A stretch of 64,000 nucleotides of DNA, from the NCBI GenBank assembly GCA_019096065.1, contig JAGUCH010000006.1, positions 950,001-1,014,000 on the forward strand. The letters run 5' to 3'. Under the pieces are notes generated by a model. It was not told the DNA's origin and ran no database searches. It saw only the letters and a program-made list of their open reading frames with translations. The translations under genes were made by a program, and so were the position numbers. Positions within the stretch are counted from its first letter, which is position 1; each line of letters starts with the position of its first letter. Origin of the DNA: Paracyclopina nana (taxonomy: Eukaryota; Arthropoda; Copepoda; Cyclopoida; Cyclopettidae). Of this stretch, positions 26,601-37,960 are shown piece by piece.

Positions 26601-27959
26601 TCATTTGAGGCCACTATCAACCGTTGATAGTGGGCTCTATTCGACTTCTGATAGCGACCACGAGGACAATTGTCCGAATAAGCCACACGACAACTCACTT
26701 GAAGGTTAACTTTTTCACTCTATGCATCCTTTATGAAAAGCTACTACTCTGACATTTCTTCTTGGAGGCCTTTGATAAAATGCCGTCCAGGTCATCAAAA
26801 TTGTCACTGCCTTCCATAAAATTAGTCGAGTTATTATGCCTGTCTCGTACTCTATTCTATGGATTCACATTAAACTTGTTGTGATCTTTATGGGCCTTCC
26901 ACGACGACGCCTTGCGTAACGAGCTTTGACAAAAAGCCTCATTAAAAAAATGCCTCCTCCTTTCATATCTCGCATCAAAGGAGTCACGAATATTGAATAT
27001 GGAACAGACTTGAATTTTTTTCTTGTCTTTTCCAGGGGTCAGCGACGACGATGCCGCTTTTGCAGAAGGCATTTCGGGAAGCCCACGTGATTCCGGAAGA
27101 AGCTCCAGTGGAGCAAAGTTCAGCTCAAGACCTCACATGAGACCACCCAAGTCTCCAAGGCCCTTCACACCCATCCTGGAGCAAAGCTTGTTGGTCTCAA
27201 AATCGCCCTCAACCTCTGGTAATCACAGTGGAGGCTCGAAATTCTCCGTATCCTCACCTTCGGCCTCTCCATCCTCAGTTGGAGGCACCAAGTCTCCGAT
27301 TGCCAACATGGAATACCAGATGCAAAACTTCAGTATTTCTTCACCAACTGCCAAAGGCGGAGAAGAGGCCATTTCAAAGCTTCGCAAAGAAATAACCTCT
27401 CTTCGCGAAAGATTTGCAAACAGACAAAAGGATTGGGCTGAGGTATGACTCTGAAATATAATCCGGATTTATGCGAAAAAATCTGCATATGGAGGCCTTG
27501 TATTATTGCAGGAACGGAATCTTTTGTTGGAGGAGCTATTCAAAAGAAGGGAAGATCCAGATAGCTCCAAAATTGCACAGCAAAATCACCAAATGGAGCT
27601 GACACTCTTGGAAGAAAAAATCCGGGAGGTCTTGAACATGTTGAGATCCTTGAACTCAATGGTACTGAAAATTATTCATTTATGCTAGTACTAGTTTGAT
27701 AATGTGCTTATCATAGGAGATTTCTCCCAAAACTCTGGGTAAACTGGTCTTGGACTCTGTGGAACGAAGTGTCGATCCTCTTTCCGGAGAAATTGTAGTG
27801 TTCAAATTCCTCAACCATTTATACCACTCGGCTCGCGATTACGAGCGCATGTCTGCAGAATCCATGATTCACAAAGCCTTACAAGCTGTGGAGGCCCATT
27901 CGCAAACCTTGGCCCAAATGGAGGCCGAATCATCTACCACGGCCACAACTCGAAATTAA
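8609..27959 (+). CDS. EF-hand and coiled-coil protein (EFCC1- or MCC-like), seven exons
   Basis: Exons are 8609-10611, 11528-11683, 23624-23767, 26508-26704, 27036-27442, 27512-27661 and 27717-27959. All borders are GT-AG and the frame is kept throughout, giving 1,099 residues. Residues 1-130 are Ser/Thr/Gly-rich. Residues about 185-220 form one EF-hand whose loop (D196-Y-H-R-C-G-T-V-S-R-E-D207) lacks acidic residues at positions 3 and 5, so calcium binding is doubtful. Residues about 300-470 are Arg-rich and basic. From about 490 heptad coiled coil runs on through exons 2 and 3. Exon 4 carries His runs and exon 5 a Ser/Pro-rich linker, followed by more coiled coil. This suggests a cytoplasmic scaffold or adaptor. 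EFCC1 and the MCC/USHBP1 family are candidates by architecture only. An AG acceptor at 8596-8597 followed by open frame suggests an unlocated upstream exon, so the true start may lie further left. Confidence 0.85.
11108..11502 (+). mobile_element. MITE family 1, copy 1 (intron 1)
   Basis: The element starts AGGGCGATCCCATATTCG and ends with the complement of AGGGCGTTCCCGTATT. The inverted termini continue imperfectly as TAGTCAAGTTA. It is 395 bp, has no ORF and is flanked by AAA on both sides (weak evidence for a 3-bp duplication in A-rich DNA). Internally it has a near-perfect 30-bp palindrome built from GCTAAGTTCAGTT and AACTGAACTTAGC. It ends 25 bp before exon 2 of the host gene. Related copies lie at 17060-17455 and 21865-22361. 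Confidence 0.85.
12949..13747. mobile_element. Non-autonomous DNA transposon with 10-bp target duplication
   Basis: The direct repeat CGGCAAGTTG flanks the element at 12939-12948 and 13748-13757. Its left end reads GGTGCCATTACTAAACACTA and the complement of its right end reads GGGAAACTTACTAATCACTA, a good inverted pair. Subterminal zones on both sides carry tandem words such as CACTACTG and ACTGACACACTAA in opposite orientation. The centre (13200-13480) is a degenerate array of AAGGTTAGGCTTTT. There is no transposase ORF. A 9-10-bp duplication is typical of the Mutator (MULE) superfamily, which is my best guess. Confidence 0.8.
17060..17455 (+). mobile_element. MITE family 1, copy 2 (intron 2)
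   Basis: It is 396 bp and runs from AGGGCAATCCCGTATTCG to the complement of AGGGCGTTCCCGTATT. It is co-linear with the copy at 11108-11502 apart from scattered substitutions. The flanks (AAA left, TTA right) do not match, so the duplication has decayed or an end has shifted. No coding capacity. Confidence 0.85.
17604..17940 (+). other. Possible small exon pair inside the intron (weak)
   Basis: An ATG at 17604 begins a 29-codon frame of protein-like composition (starts MAAIQSDKELEERF) that ends in CAG and then GTTTGA. About 130 bp on, after a pyrimidine stretch and an AG, another frame of about 37 codons (starts RREIETVTIDALIQHM) runs to a TAG near 17950. Joined, they would give roughly 70 helical residues. 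The donor is poor and I recognise no family, so this could be chance or the remnant of a nested gene. Confidence 0.18.
21865..22361 (-). mobile_element. MITE family 1, copy 3, inverted, with internal duplication
   Basis: It has the same termini as the copies at 11108 and 17060 but in reverse orientation, and the trinucleotide TGA flanks both ends (21862-21864, 22362-22364). It is 497 bp because a segment of about 100 bp (around 22084-22186, containing TTTGCTCATCAGCTGCTGA and the Cys-poor AT spacer) is repeated in tandem at about 22188-22283. A 3-bp duplication with GGGC-type ends would suit the PIF/Harbinger or CACTA groups; the assignment is open. Confidence 0.85.
22318..22830 (-). other. 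Unexplained 170-codon open frame in intron
   Basis: This minus-strand frame starts with ATG at 22830 and its 3' end runs into the right terminus of the MITE at 22361. I see no signal peptide or membrane segment and recognise no domain. Composition is mixed, with several Cys, Trp and His. The length is unusual for AT-rich intron DNA, but antisense frames overlap it and no splice context or promoter is evident. It may be a decayed coding fragment or chance. Confidence 0.15.
23768..26507 (+). other. Intron 3 of the EF-hand gene, no feature recognised
   Basis: The donor is GTGAGA at 23768 and the acceptor is CTAATTTTAG at 26498-26507. The stretch is AT-rich with a short CAG run near 24905 and a TTA run near 26303. 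Open frames are all under about 105 codons and no domain is recognisable. Confidence 0.6.
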
Positions 27960-28019
27960 AAGTCAGATCTAATTCCGGATCTAGTCAGCAAATATATATA
28001 CTAAAAAGCATCAATGGCT

Positions 28020-28025
28020 TTTATT
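28020..28025 (-). terminator. Polyadenylation signal of the monooxygenase gene
   Basis: AATAAA read on the minus strand, 83 bases beyond the stop codon at 28108. It lies in the 148-bp gap separating this stop from the convergent EF-hand gene's stop at 27959. The EF-hand gene has no perfect AATAAA in the same gap. Confidence 0.65.
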
Positions 28026-28107
28026 GATCGAAACATTTCACATTTGCTCACTCGCAACCTTTACACATTTGCCTGCAGATCTTTGGTTTCTTTTTCTCGG
28101 GTGACTT

Positions 28108-30436
28108 TTAGTACATGAACACTTGATAAATTAGCATCATACTACAACACGTTGACAGTAGAAGAAGACTGATTGGAACGTTGTGTGACAGTTGTGTGGC
28201 AGCTCTATTAGAGAACAAAGGTTGGTTCAGCCTTGTGTTGAAGTCATAAATGTCATTCCCACTGAAGCATCCTTCGGTGATTTCATAGATGGGATTATGT
28301 ATCCTTGGGGTGGAGAACTCGATTCCGTCCTAAAATGACATAGCATTTTTTTTTTGCTTTATACAAATATATAGTGAAAGTTAGAGCTCACAGCATAGAT
28401 TCTCCTTCGGCCATAGTCGTAGCAGTCAGCCTTGTGAGAATGATGAAGGCTGGCCTCTTGCAGCTTCAAGTTCACAGCCGTGTCCACAGAAGCAGCCACT
28501 TTGAGATAGTCAGAAAAGGTGAGATTCTGAAACTGCCAAGGATCACGGACGCGAAGACCTAAGGCGCGAGACGCAGGAGTCAAAGGCCACACATTGATGC
28601 CCAAGGCCAGGAGCACGTGTTGAAATGACAGTCTTGATGCGCAGTGGGCCAGAGGGGCAGCAGGGTAATAGTGGACAAAAACCAGACACATTTCGTCCTT
28701 GGCTGAAAATCCGCCCCTCGTGAAACTGGTCTTGGCACTCGTGTTATAAGTACACTCAACCATCAAATGGTCATTCTGAAAGCACATTAGATACATTCCA
28801 TAATATGTTTTTTGTTTAATTATATATATAAAGAAATTACGGGTAGGAGATCAAATTCGATGTTTCTCATCGTTTGGTAGTGAGGATCAAAAAATCGATC
28901 CTCAAATGGCACTGGTCTCTCCACTCCACTTCGTATGTGCCTCACTCGCACTGAGGTCCCCAAATCGTGAGTGTGTGGCATTCCAGCAAACACTTTGACA
29001 CCCCTTTCTGGAAGGCTCTGAAAAGGAGGTTAATCGTGGCATATAACAATTGGCCTTGTTTTGTCGGTGGGTCCAAGTAATTTACCGAAGTGCAGAAATC
29101 CGGACAATGTCCCACTGTGGTATAATGATCCAGTCCCGGAGGAATAAGGTGTAATGAAGAAACATCATGACCAATCGACATGAGTCCAGAATCGTATTTG
29201 CGAAGCTTCGGAGTGAGCATGATTTCCAATCCGGACGAGTCCACGATTCCGGAATGATAGCCCGGATTGTCATAGTGGACTTCGAACATGAAATAGGTGG
29301 CTCCTCCATGCTCCTCACCGACTGGATAGCCAGCCTCAGAGGGAAATGAAAAGGCTTCTCCACCCAAGCCCCAAGCTGCCACCACTCCTTTGCAGCTTCT
29401 GAAGTCATCTGGCATATTTGGAGACCTGCATTCATATCCAGAGTTCACGTGCTTGTGGAACCTCTCGTTGGAGTTGCCATCCTGGAAAAGTGGTTTCTTT
29501 TGATTTCGCGCTCATAAATGCTAAAATATCGATTTCTTACTTGGTCGTGGCACTCGTAGAGCATCATGTGATGGATGTACCGTTTATTGGCCTCCTGAAT
29601 GACCGGCCTGTAACCGATCATGTGATGCTTTCCTGGCATTTCTGGCAATTTGAGCATGGTGCACCAATATAACGTGTGCCTGGCTGGCAACTTGACACTG
29701 TTCGACTGCACCATCCACTGCAAGGCATCTGCTGTCTTGGCATTGAACGTGTGGTGAGACTCGTATAAATGCAAGCTCCTCGATCCGGATCTGGTGGCCA
29801 CTGGAATTTGTGACAAATCCGCTGGCTCTTTGAGTGGATCTTGGTCACTGTACGCCCACTTGATGTGAAAGGTGTCATTCTGGAAAAACACGCGGAAAAA
29901 GTTAAAAAACCTAATTTTGACAGTTGTTTCATGGCCAAAAATTAAATAAGACTCACGGTGATGGCCAAATCGTCACCGTCACACGTGTTGAGCTTCCTTT
30001 TGAATCGAATGACAGTATTGTCTTGATATTGGTAACCAACGATGAGCTTGTAATCTTGAGACTGGTCCTTCACCAATTGACCAAATTGATTGCCATGTGC
30101 GTCCTGAAATTGTGATAATTGCAATATTTCATGGGTTTTTTGCCCCCCGTCATCCCCTTAAGCCGATTTCATTTCTTTTGAATATTTAATTGCATGCTTC
30201 GAAACATGATGGATGGAATCAGGAAATTTTCACACACACAAATCTACAAAAGTTGTGTGATTTCACAATTTAGTAAATATCTTCGATCTTCGTTTTTGCG
30301 GCCGAAAGAGTAATTGTCTTACAATCAGTGAAGCTGCTCCTGTCGGGGAAATCCACGCGAGAACAATATCCGAGCTGATGAGACTTCCACGAAAAGTGAA
30401 TGCCAGACTGACCCATCCAGTGGCCACCACCGTGAT
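28108..30436 (-). CDS. Moxd1: DBH-like copper monooxygenase (MOXD1 family), 5' end missing
   Basis: Seven exons read leftwards: 30436-30323, 30103-29957, 29879-29541, 29481-29086, 29017-28841, 28775-28392 and 28329-28108. Every junction is phase 0, giving 592 residues. Residues 1-87 are most of a DOMON domain (GWVSLAFTF). The rest is the two-lobed copper type II ascorbate-dependent monooxygenase fold. The expected copper ligands are present: His190/His191 in YIHHMMLYEC and His269 in EVHYDNP for one site; His347 and His349 (HTH) with Met420 (DEMC) for the other. The enzyme should hydroxylate an amine- or phenethyl-type substrate in the secretory pathway. The hydrophobic C-terminal tail (about residues 570-592) points to a membrane or GPI anchor, as in MOXD1 rather than soluble DBH or tyramine beta-hydroxylase. 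The exon(s) for the signal peptide and start of DOMON were not found; a Leu-rich start at 31151 is a weak candidate with unsuitable phase. Confidence 0.9.
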
Positions 30437-32130
30437 CTGGAACAAAGAACACGAATTCAGCATTTTCGCCCAATTTCCCAGATAAATACATGCATATTTT
30501 AGTAGTAGCCAGAGCAATGCGCAAGCGCATGTGTGCTACTACCAAAAAATGTGTCCAATTGACAAGAGCACGTGTCCACATCAATTACCAGCTGGCCGAG
30601 AGCATTCCTGAATAGTTGCTATACACATATACCTTTAATAGCTGCTATGTAACACTGGGAGGTCCAAATTACTGAACGTACGGGCAAAAAGGAAAAGCAT
30701 CCCATAAAAAGCCTATAAAAGTCAAGAATTCAAAGGGTGGAAGAACTTTTAAAGCTATTCTTTTGTGGTCGCTGTGCCTTTGATTCTCTCACTCTAATTA
30801 AAAGTAGCGTGGAATACGAGACACCCTGTAGTAAAAATTCATTGCTTCTGCTAGGGTGCGACGACTGCGAGAAATTGGCTGCTAATACCTCGCGGGGCAA
30901 TTTATTGAAATGACGGCCAAAAAGCTAGAAGCTTTTCCTAAATGGGATTTTATGCATGATGTGATATCTTTCCTCGTTGCAAAAAAGCTTAATGTAATGG
31001 CAAAAGGGTGGAGGTAAAGCTTACAGTACGTTTTTGACAGGTGCTGCAACGAGCTCACAGATGATGCCAAGTTATATGCTATTGAGCTTGGAGCAAAACA
31101 AGAGACCATAGAGAGTATCAAGATGAACCAAATCAGCACCAGCAAAAACAAAACTCAGAGGATTAGGGACACAAAAAGCATGTTTTAGCCACATGGCTCA
31201 GCAAGTCAATCAAGGGACCCTAATGCTAATCTTGCAACCCTTGATTATAGCATTGCTAATAGATATAATAATATTTTTGTACTACGCACAGGAAATGAAA
31301 GCGTAATCACTTGTGCTCAACTCTAACACAACAGAATATACTACCATTATAGGGTTAGAGGCAATTAGTGGCAGCCCACAAATGTGTGGATTTATTGATT
31401 GTTATTGAGTGGCCGGGCACAAAAATTGCACATGTTCGTCGAATATCTTTTGTTCCCTTTGTGACCATGACAAACCATCCATACATATCGAAAAGTAACC
31501 CGAGAAAGCGTTTTTGTTTCCTTCTTTTTGCCTCTGAGTGGAACATCTGCTCCGCGCTAGAATTGTTGCTATTATTATGCAATTTCTCACTAATGAGGCG
31601 TCGAAAATGGCTCATTCACATATGCTGATTTCCCTACATTGCCACACTTTCATTTTTCATTTTTTTCCATTCGGCTCGCTGTGTGCGCGTATCAAATTGC
31701 CTGCAATAACAACCCTTTTATATGAGACTCGTCATCTGCAAGAAACATACCAAGCAATATAATAGGCCAACTCTGTGTGCCAAATTGGTTTTCCCCTTTA
31801 TACTATGTAGCCTATTGTGCGTAGTAGCACGCCACAAATTGACACCGCCAGGTAAACAAGTGTGACAGGTCTATTTTACCTTATCATCACCTTAATCTCT
31901 AGGCAAGGTGGTGGAAAAATGGCTTTCAATTAAACGTGGGATGATGCAAAATCAGCTTATGAAGAGATAATCTTAATCTGCGGTGCATGAATCGAATTTG
32001 AATGAAATCGAGGCGTGGTGGCGCATGACAAATGCCAGATTATATACGAGGAATATTTTTCCTCATTTTAAGCTCACACGTACTATATACCAATTACCAC
32101 AGTAGATTAGCAAGGCACCCCTACCAGACA
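30437..32130. other. Region upstream of the monooxygenase, no gene proven
   Basis: The 5' exon(s) of the monooxygenase may lie here. A minus-strand frame starting at 31151 begins with a signal-like hydrophobic stretch (MFLLVLIWFILILSM) and could end at ACT followed by GTAAGC near 31023. Its phase (1) does not match the next known exon (0), and no DOMON start was seen between them. Overlapping frames of up to 86 codons at 31355-31628 exist on both strands and look like chance. Confidence 0.4.
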
Positions 32131-33204
32131 ACTTTCACGCATTCCACCCCTCAAACCACACATCAACTTTTTGGACTTGGTTTTTCACTCGCTTATGTAG
32201 TAACGCTCCTCCATTCCACTAGTCCAAAAAATGGTCAAAAAAGTGCTCACATCAGATTTGAGTGATTCCTTGATGCAACTAGTGGAATGGGGGTGAAAAC
32301 GGGTTTTGAAGGGTGAATGGGGGGTGGATGGCTTGTGAAATGGATTTTTTTAAGATTAACTAGTGAAATGAGTGGTGTTTCTTAAATATGAACTAGTGGA
32401 TGAGGTGAGTCCCTTTTTTCAGGCTCATTTTTTGAAAAATCATCTCATCCACTAGTGCAATTTCTTTTAAATCATGCATTCCACTTGTAGATAAGCGTAT
32501 TTTTTTATAAAAAAACATTTAACATGCTTCACAAGTGTGGTTTTGTTAGGCATGAGATGATTGAAAAAGACATGGATAATCAAATGTCTATATGATTCAC
32601 AATACTCCTTTCATCTACCCTTGAGAGATAAAAAATCTAAAGTATATTTTGAATATTTTTAATCTAAAAGTCATGGGTATTATAAAAATACATATTATAA
32701 AGATGAGTATGCACTAGTGTTACACATGTGGCCAGTTAAATATATTTCATTAAATGAAAAGTATTTCACAAGGCTACCTTGATTGATTTGATATTTTTAA
32801 ATAATTGATAAAGAATAAAAAAATCTAATCTTTTCTTTATTTCTACATTTTGTTTGTGATTACACTTTATAAGCAATTGACATATCTGTTAAATTCATTG
32901 ATAATTTATTCAATAGGAAGAGAATATACATTAAAAAGTTATTAAAAAGCATTGAGGTCCACATGTATTTTGTATAACAATCCAAGGACATCTTAGACCA
33001 TCACCATTTTGAAAGCAAGCCTTGGTATGGGAATTGGAGGTAAGTCTAGGCATCCATGTGATTCCAAGTACAGGTTCAGAACTTAAAAGATGGTCTTCAC
33101 TAGACAGCCATTGAAGATAAGTAAGCGGAAGAAGTATCCTGAAAGTTGAGTAACATGAATTAGTATTTTATTAGCAACCATATGTACTGATTGAATCATC
33201 AAAA

Positions 33205-35010
33205 CCAGGTAAGTGCTCCTAATAATCACTCGTGAATCACATGAGAATAATTACTGGTGATTCATGTGTGAATCACTTCCAAATCACTTGTGAATAATTA
33301 CTTGTGAATCACATGTGAATCACTTGTGAAAAATCACTCAGAAAAATCAGTTGTGAAAAATCACGTGTGAAAAATCATCTGTGAAAAATCATGAGTAAAA
33401 ATTCACTATTATTTAATTGCTTGTGAATCACTTGTGAAAAATCACATGTGAAAAATCACTTGTGAAAAATCACTGGAATCATGTTTGAATCACATGTGAA
33501 TCACATGTGAAAAATACTTGTGAATAATCACTTGTTAATAATCACTTATGAATAATTACTTGTGAGTCATGTGTGAATCACTTGCAAATCACTTGTGAAT
33601 AATTACTTGACAATCACATGTGAATCACTTGTAAACAATTACTTGTGAATCACTTGTGAGAAATCATGTGTGAAAAATCATTTTTGAATAATCACTAGTG
33701 AATCACATGTGAATCACATGTGAATCATTTGTGGACAATCACATGTGAAAAATCAAATGTGAAAAATCACTAGTAAAAATTAAATTGTGAAAAAAGCACT
33801 TGTGAAAAATCATGATTTAAAAATCGCTTGTGAATAATTATTTGTGATACATGTGTGAATCACTTGCAAATCACTTGAAAATAATTACTCATGAATCACT
33901 TGTGAATAATTATTCGTGAATCACTTGTGAGAAATCATGAGTGAAAAATCATTTTTGAATAATCACTGGTGATTCACATGTGAATCACTTGTGAACAATC
34001 ACTTGTAAAAAATCAATTGTGAAAAATCACTTGTGAAAAATCATGTGTTAAAAATCACTTGTGAATAATTACTTGTGATTCATGTGTGAATCACTTACAA
34101 ATCATTTGTAAATAATTACTCGTGAATCACATGTGTACACTTGTGAATAATTACATGTGAACCACTTGTGAAAAATCATGTGTGAAAAATTATTTGTGAA
34201 TGATCAGTAGTGAATCACGTGTGAATCACATATGATGAGTCATGTGTGAATCACTAACAAATCACCTGTAAATAATTACTCGTGAATCACATGTGAACAC
34301 TTGTGAATAATTATTTGTGAATCACTTGTGAAAAAACATGTTTGAAAAATCATTTGTGAATGATCACTAGTGAATCACATGTGAACAATCACTTGCAAAT
34401 AATTACTTGTGATTCATGAGTGAATCACTTGCAAATCACTTGTGAAGAATTAATTGTGAATCACATAATTATTCATGAATCACTTTTGAAAAATCATGTT
34501 TGAAAAATTATTTGTGAATGATCACTAGTGAATCACATGTAAAAAAATCACTTGCAAATAATTACTTGTGATTCATGTGTGAATCACTTGCAAATCACTT
34601 GTGAATAATTCATTGTGAATCACATGTGAAAAATCACTTGCAAATAATTACTTGTGAGTCATGTGTGAATCACTTGCAAATCAATTGTGAATAATTACCT
34701 GAAAATCATGTGTGAATCACTTGTGAATAATTATTCGTGAATCACTTGTGAAAAATCATGCGTGAAAAATCATTTGTAAATAATCACTAGTGAATCACAT
34801 ATGAATCACATGTGAATAATCACTAGTGTATAATTACTTGTGAGTCATGTGTAAATCACTTGCAAAAGACTTGTGAATAATTACTTGTGAATCACATGTG
34901 AATCACTTGTTAATAATTATACGTGAATCACTTGTGAAAAATCATGTTTGAAAAATTATTTGTGACTGATCACTAGTGAATCACATGTGAATAATTTCTT
35001 GTGAACCCTT
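33205..35010. repeat. Left-arm satellite of TTGTGAATCAC / TTGTGAAAAATCA words
   Basis: A degenerate array of 9-15-base words: TGTGAATCAC, TGTGAAAAATCA and TGTGAATAATTACT. Higher-order blocks of about 100-250 bp recur, with AATAATTACTTGTGAATCAC a frequent core. The words are near-palindromic (TCACATGTGA, TCACTTGTGA), so single strands could fold locally. No coding frame. Confidence 0.95.
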
Positions 35011-35389
35011 ACTGCAAAGGTGATAAACTTTGATATGGAAAAATGGCTTACCTCTGTTAGAAGTGATCCACTTGTTCCACACATGTTCCACTAGTGCAAT
35101 TTATCAGACTGTTGGGGTGAACCACTGCAATTATCAAAAATGGTCATCACTAGTTAAATTCTCTTATTTTGGTTTTAATAAATGAAGCACTCACCTCAAG
35201 CTTATAGAGCTGCAATCAGGCAATTTTTCTTGGAATGGAAGACAGAATCCAAAAATATCCTGGCCATCCTTGGTACTGAGAAGAAGACACATGGCTTCAG
35301 ACCTTCCTCTTTGGCTGCCAAGAGCCAACTGAACAGATTTAGCTGAGAAGCTTGTCTCAGTTTTCAGTTTTGAGTTTCATTTTCTCTTA

Positions 35390-35461
35390 CAGGGTGGCTC
35401 TAAAGTTTCATTAATTCTATGCATTAGATTAGTGAATTGGCAGACTTTTAGAGTCACCCTG
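35390..35461. mobile_element. 72-bp mariner-like mini-element at the palindrome centre
   Basis: CAGGGTGGCTCTAAAGT and the complementary end ACTTTTAGAGTCACCCTG form inverted termini of about 18 bp, and TA flanks both sides (35388-35389, 35462-35463). CAGGGTG ends and TA target sites are typical of Tc1/mariner elements. Only about 36 bp separate the ends. It occupies the exact dyad of the 6.8-kb palindrome, so it may instead simply be the palindrome's core. Confidence 0.6.
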
Positions 35462-35879
35462 TAGAGAAGGTGGATTGAAAACTGAGAGCTGAGACGAAAT
35501 CTCAGCAGCTTCTATTCAGTTGCCTGAAGGCAGTCAAAAGGCTAGGACGGCTGATGAAGGCTCAGAAAAAAGCCATGTGGTTCCTTCTCAGCTTGGAGAG
35601 CTTGTTCTCTGGCTTCTCTTCAATGCCAAAAAGACTCAATGGAGCAAAGAAAACTTCAGGTAAGCAGTTTTTTGAACTATAATTTTGAAAGATCCATACA
35701 AACAGCCCTTGCATCAATCTAGAGCTTCGTTGGCGCCAAGAAAGTAGCAGAAGATCAAGCTGAGAACCAAGGATGGCTTGGATATTCATGGATTCTGTTG
35801 GACAAAATCTGCACTTGTGGATGAGGTGATTTGTCAAAAGAAGCCCTAAGGTAAGAACTTTTAATTATTTCTTGTGGTT

Positions 35880-37960
35880 ATTTACACTTGATTTTTTATA
35901 AGTGATTTTTTACTAGTGATTTTTCACAAGTAATTATTCACAAGGGATTCACATGTGATTCACAACTAATTTATTACAAGTAATTTTTTCACATGATTTT
36001 TCACAAGTGATTTTTTAAAGTGATTCTTTACAAGTGATTTTTCACACATGATTTTTCTCAAGTGATTTTTCACAAGTGATTTTTCACAAGTGATTTTTCA
36101 CAAGTGATTTTTCACAAGTGATTTTTCACAAGTGATTTTTCACAAGTGATTTTTCACAAGTGATTTTTCACAAGTAATTATTCACAAGTGATTCACATGT
36201 GATTCACAAGTAATTTATTACAAGTAATTTTTTGACATGATTTTTCACGCATGATTTTTCACAAGTGATATTTTAAAAGTGATTCTTTACAAGTGATTTT
36301 TCACACATGATTTTTCTCAAGTGATTTTTTACAAGTGATTTTTCAAAAGTAATTATTCACAAGTGATTCACATGAGACTCACAAGTAATTAATTACAAGT
36401 TCTTTTACACATGATTTTTTTACAATTGAATTTTTAAAGGTGATTTAAAAAATTTTTTTTTACAAGTGATTTTTTTTTCAAAAGTAATTATTCACAAGTG
36501 ATTCACATGTGACTCACAAGTAATTAATTACAAGGTTTTTTCACACATGATTATTTACTATTGAATTTTTAAAGGTGATTTTTAAAAGTTTTTTATACTT
36601 ATGATTTTTTCCATATGATTTTTTACACATGATTTTTCAAAAGTATTTATTCACAAGTCATTCACATGTGACTCACAAGTTATTTTTTTCACATGATTTT
36701 TCGCAAGTGATTTTTGACACTTGATTTTTCATAAGATTGATCACAAGAGATTCACATGTGATTCACAAGTAATTAATTACAAGTGATTTTTGTATGCATG
36801 ATTTTTCACACATGATTTTTCTCAAATGATTTTTCAAAAAAGTTTTTTTTACATGTGATTCACATGTGGTTCACAATCAAATAATTACAAGTGATTTTTT
36901 ACACATGATTTTTCACAAGTTATTTTTCTCAAATGAATTTTCATAAAAGATTGTTTACAAGTGATTCACATGTGATTGACAAGTAATTAATTACAAGTGA
37001 TTATTCACTAGTGAATCACATGAGATTCACAAGTAATTAAGTTCAAGTTATTTTGCACGCATGATTTTTCGCAAATGATTTTTCACAAGTGATTTTTCGC
37101 TATAGATTTTTCACACATGAATCACAATTAATTATTAACAAGTGATTATTCACATATGATTCACACATGAATATTCACTAGTGATTATTAATACTTGACT
37201 TTTCATAAGTGATTATTCACATGTGATTCACATGAGATTTTTCACATCTTATTCACAATTATTCATATGTGATTCAGAAGTGATTATTTACAAGCTATTC
37301 ACAAAAGATAATGTGATTCACACATGATTTTTCACACATGATTTTTGCATATGATTTTCACAAGCGATTTTTCACAAGTGAATTTTCAAACATGATTTCT
37401 TCAAGTGATTTTATTTTTCACACATGATTTTTCACAAGTAATTATTCACATGTGATTCACTCACACATGATTTTTTACAAGTAATTATTCGCATGTGATT
37501 CACACATGATTTTTCAAGCATGATTTTTACAAGTGATTTTTTTATTCACACATGATTTTTTACAAGTAATTATTCACATGTGATTCACACATGATTTTTT
37601 ACACTTGATTTTTCACACATGATTTTTCACAAATTACTTTTTACATGTGATTTTTCACACATGATTTTTCTCATGTGATTTTTCACTGGTGATTTTCCAG
37701 AGGTGATTTTTCACAGGGGATTTTTTAAAGGTGATTTTTCACTTTTGATTTTTCACATGTGATTTTCAATGGTGATTTTTCACAAGTGATTTACGAGTAA
37801 TTATTCACAAGTGATTCACGAGTAATTATTCACAAGTGGTTCACTTGTGATTCACAAGTGATTCACAATTTATTCGCAATTGATTGACAAGTGATACACA
37901 AGTAGTTAATCACAATTGAGTTCATAAGTAAATGACTTGTGAGTTCACAACCAGTGAATG
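35880..37960. repeat. Right-arm satellite of GTGATTTTTCACAA / GTGATTCACAAG words
   Basis: This is the reverse-complement counterpart of the 33205-35010 array: GTGATTTTTCACAA, AAGTAATTATTCACAAGTG and GTGATTCACATGTG words. Around 36060-36170 the 14-base unit CACAAGTGATTTTT is repeated almost exactly about eight times, suggesting recent local expansion in this arm only. Confidence 0.95.

Noticed and set aside
28359..28392. Extension of monooxygenase exon past the donor at 28391
   Set aside because: The frame runs on for a few codons only; splicing at GTGAGC joins in phase to the last exon that gives the hydrophobic tail.
29082..29435. 117-codon minus-strand frame in the monooxygenase
   Set aside because: It overlaps the true exon 29481-29086 in another frame; only the latter gives copper-site motifs and in-frame splices.
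30882..31151. First exon of the monooxygenase with a signal peptide
   Set aside because: The start is hydrophobic and tempting, but its donor phase does not fit the next exon and the beginning of the DOMON domain is still missing.
33205..37960. CRISPR-like array
   Set aside because: Repeats are degenerate, of unequal spacing, without unique spacers, and the genome is eukaryotic.
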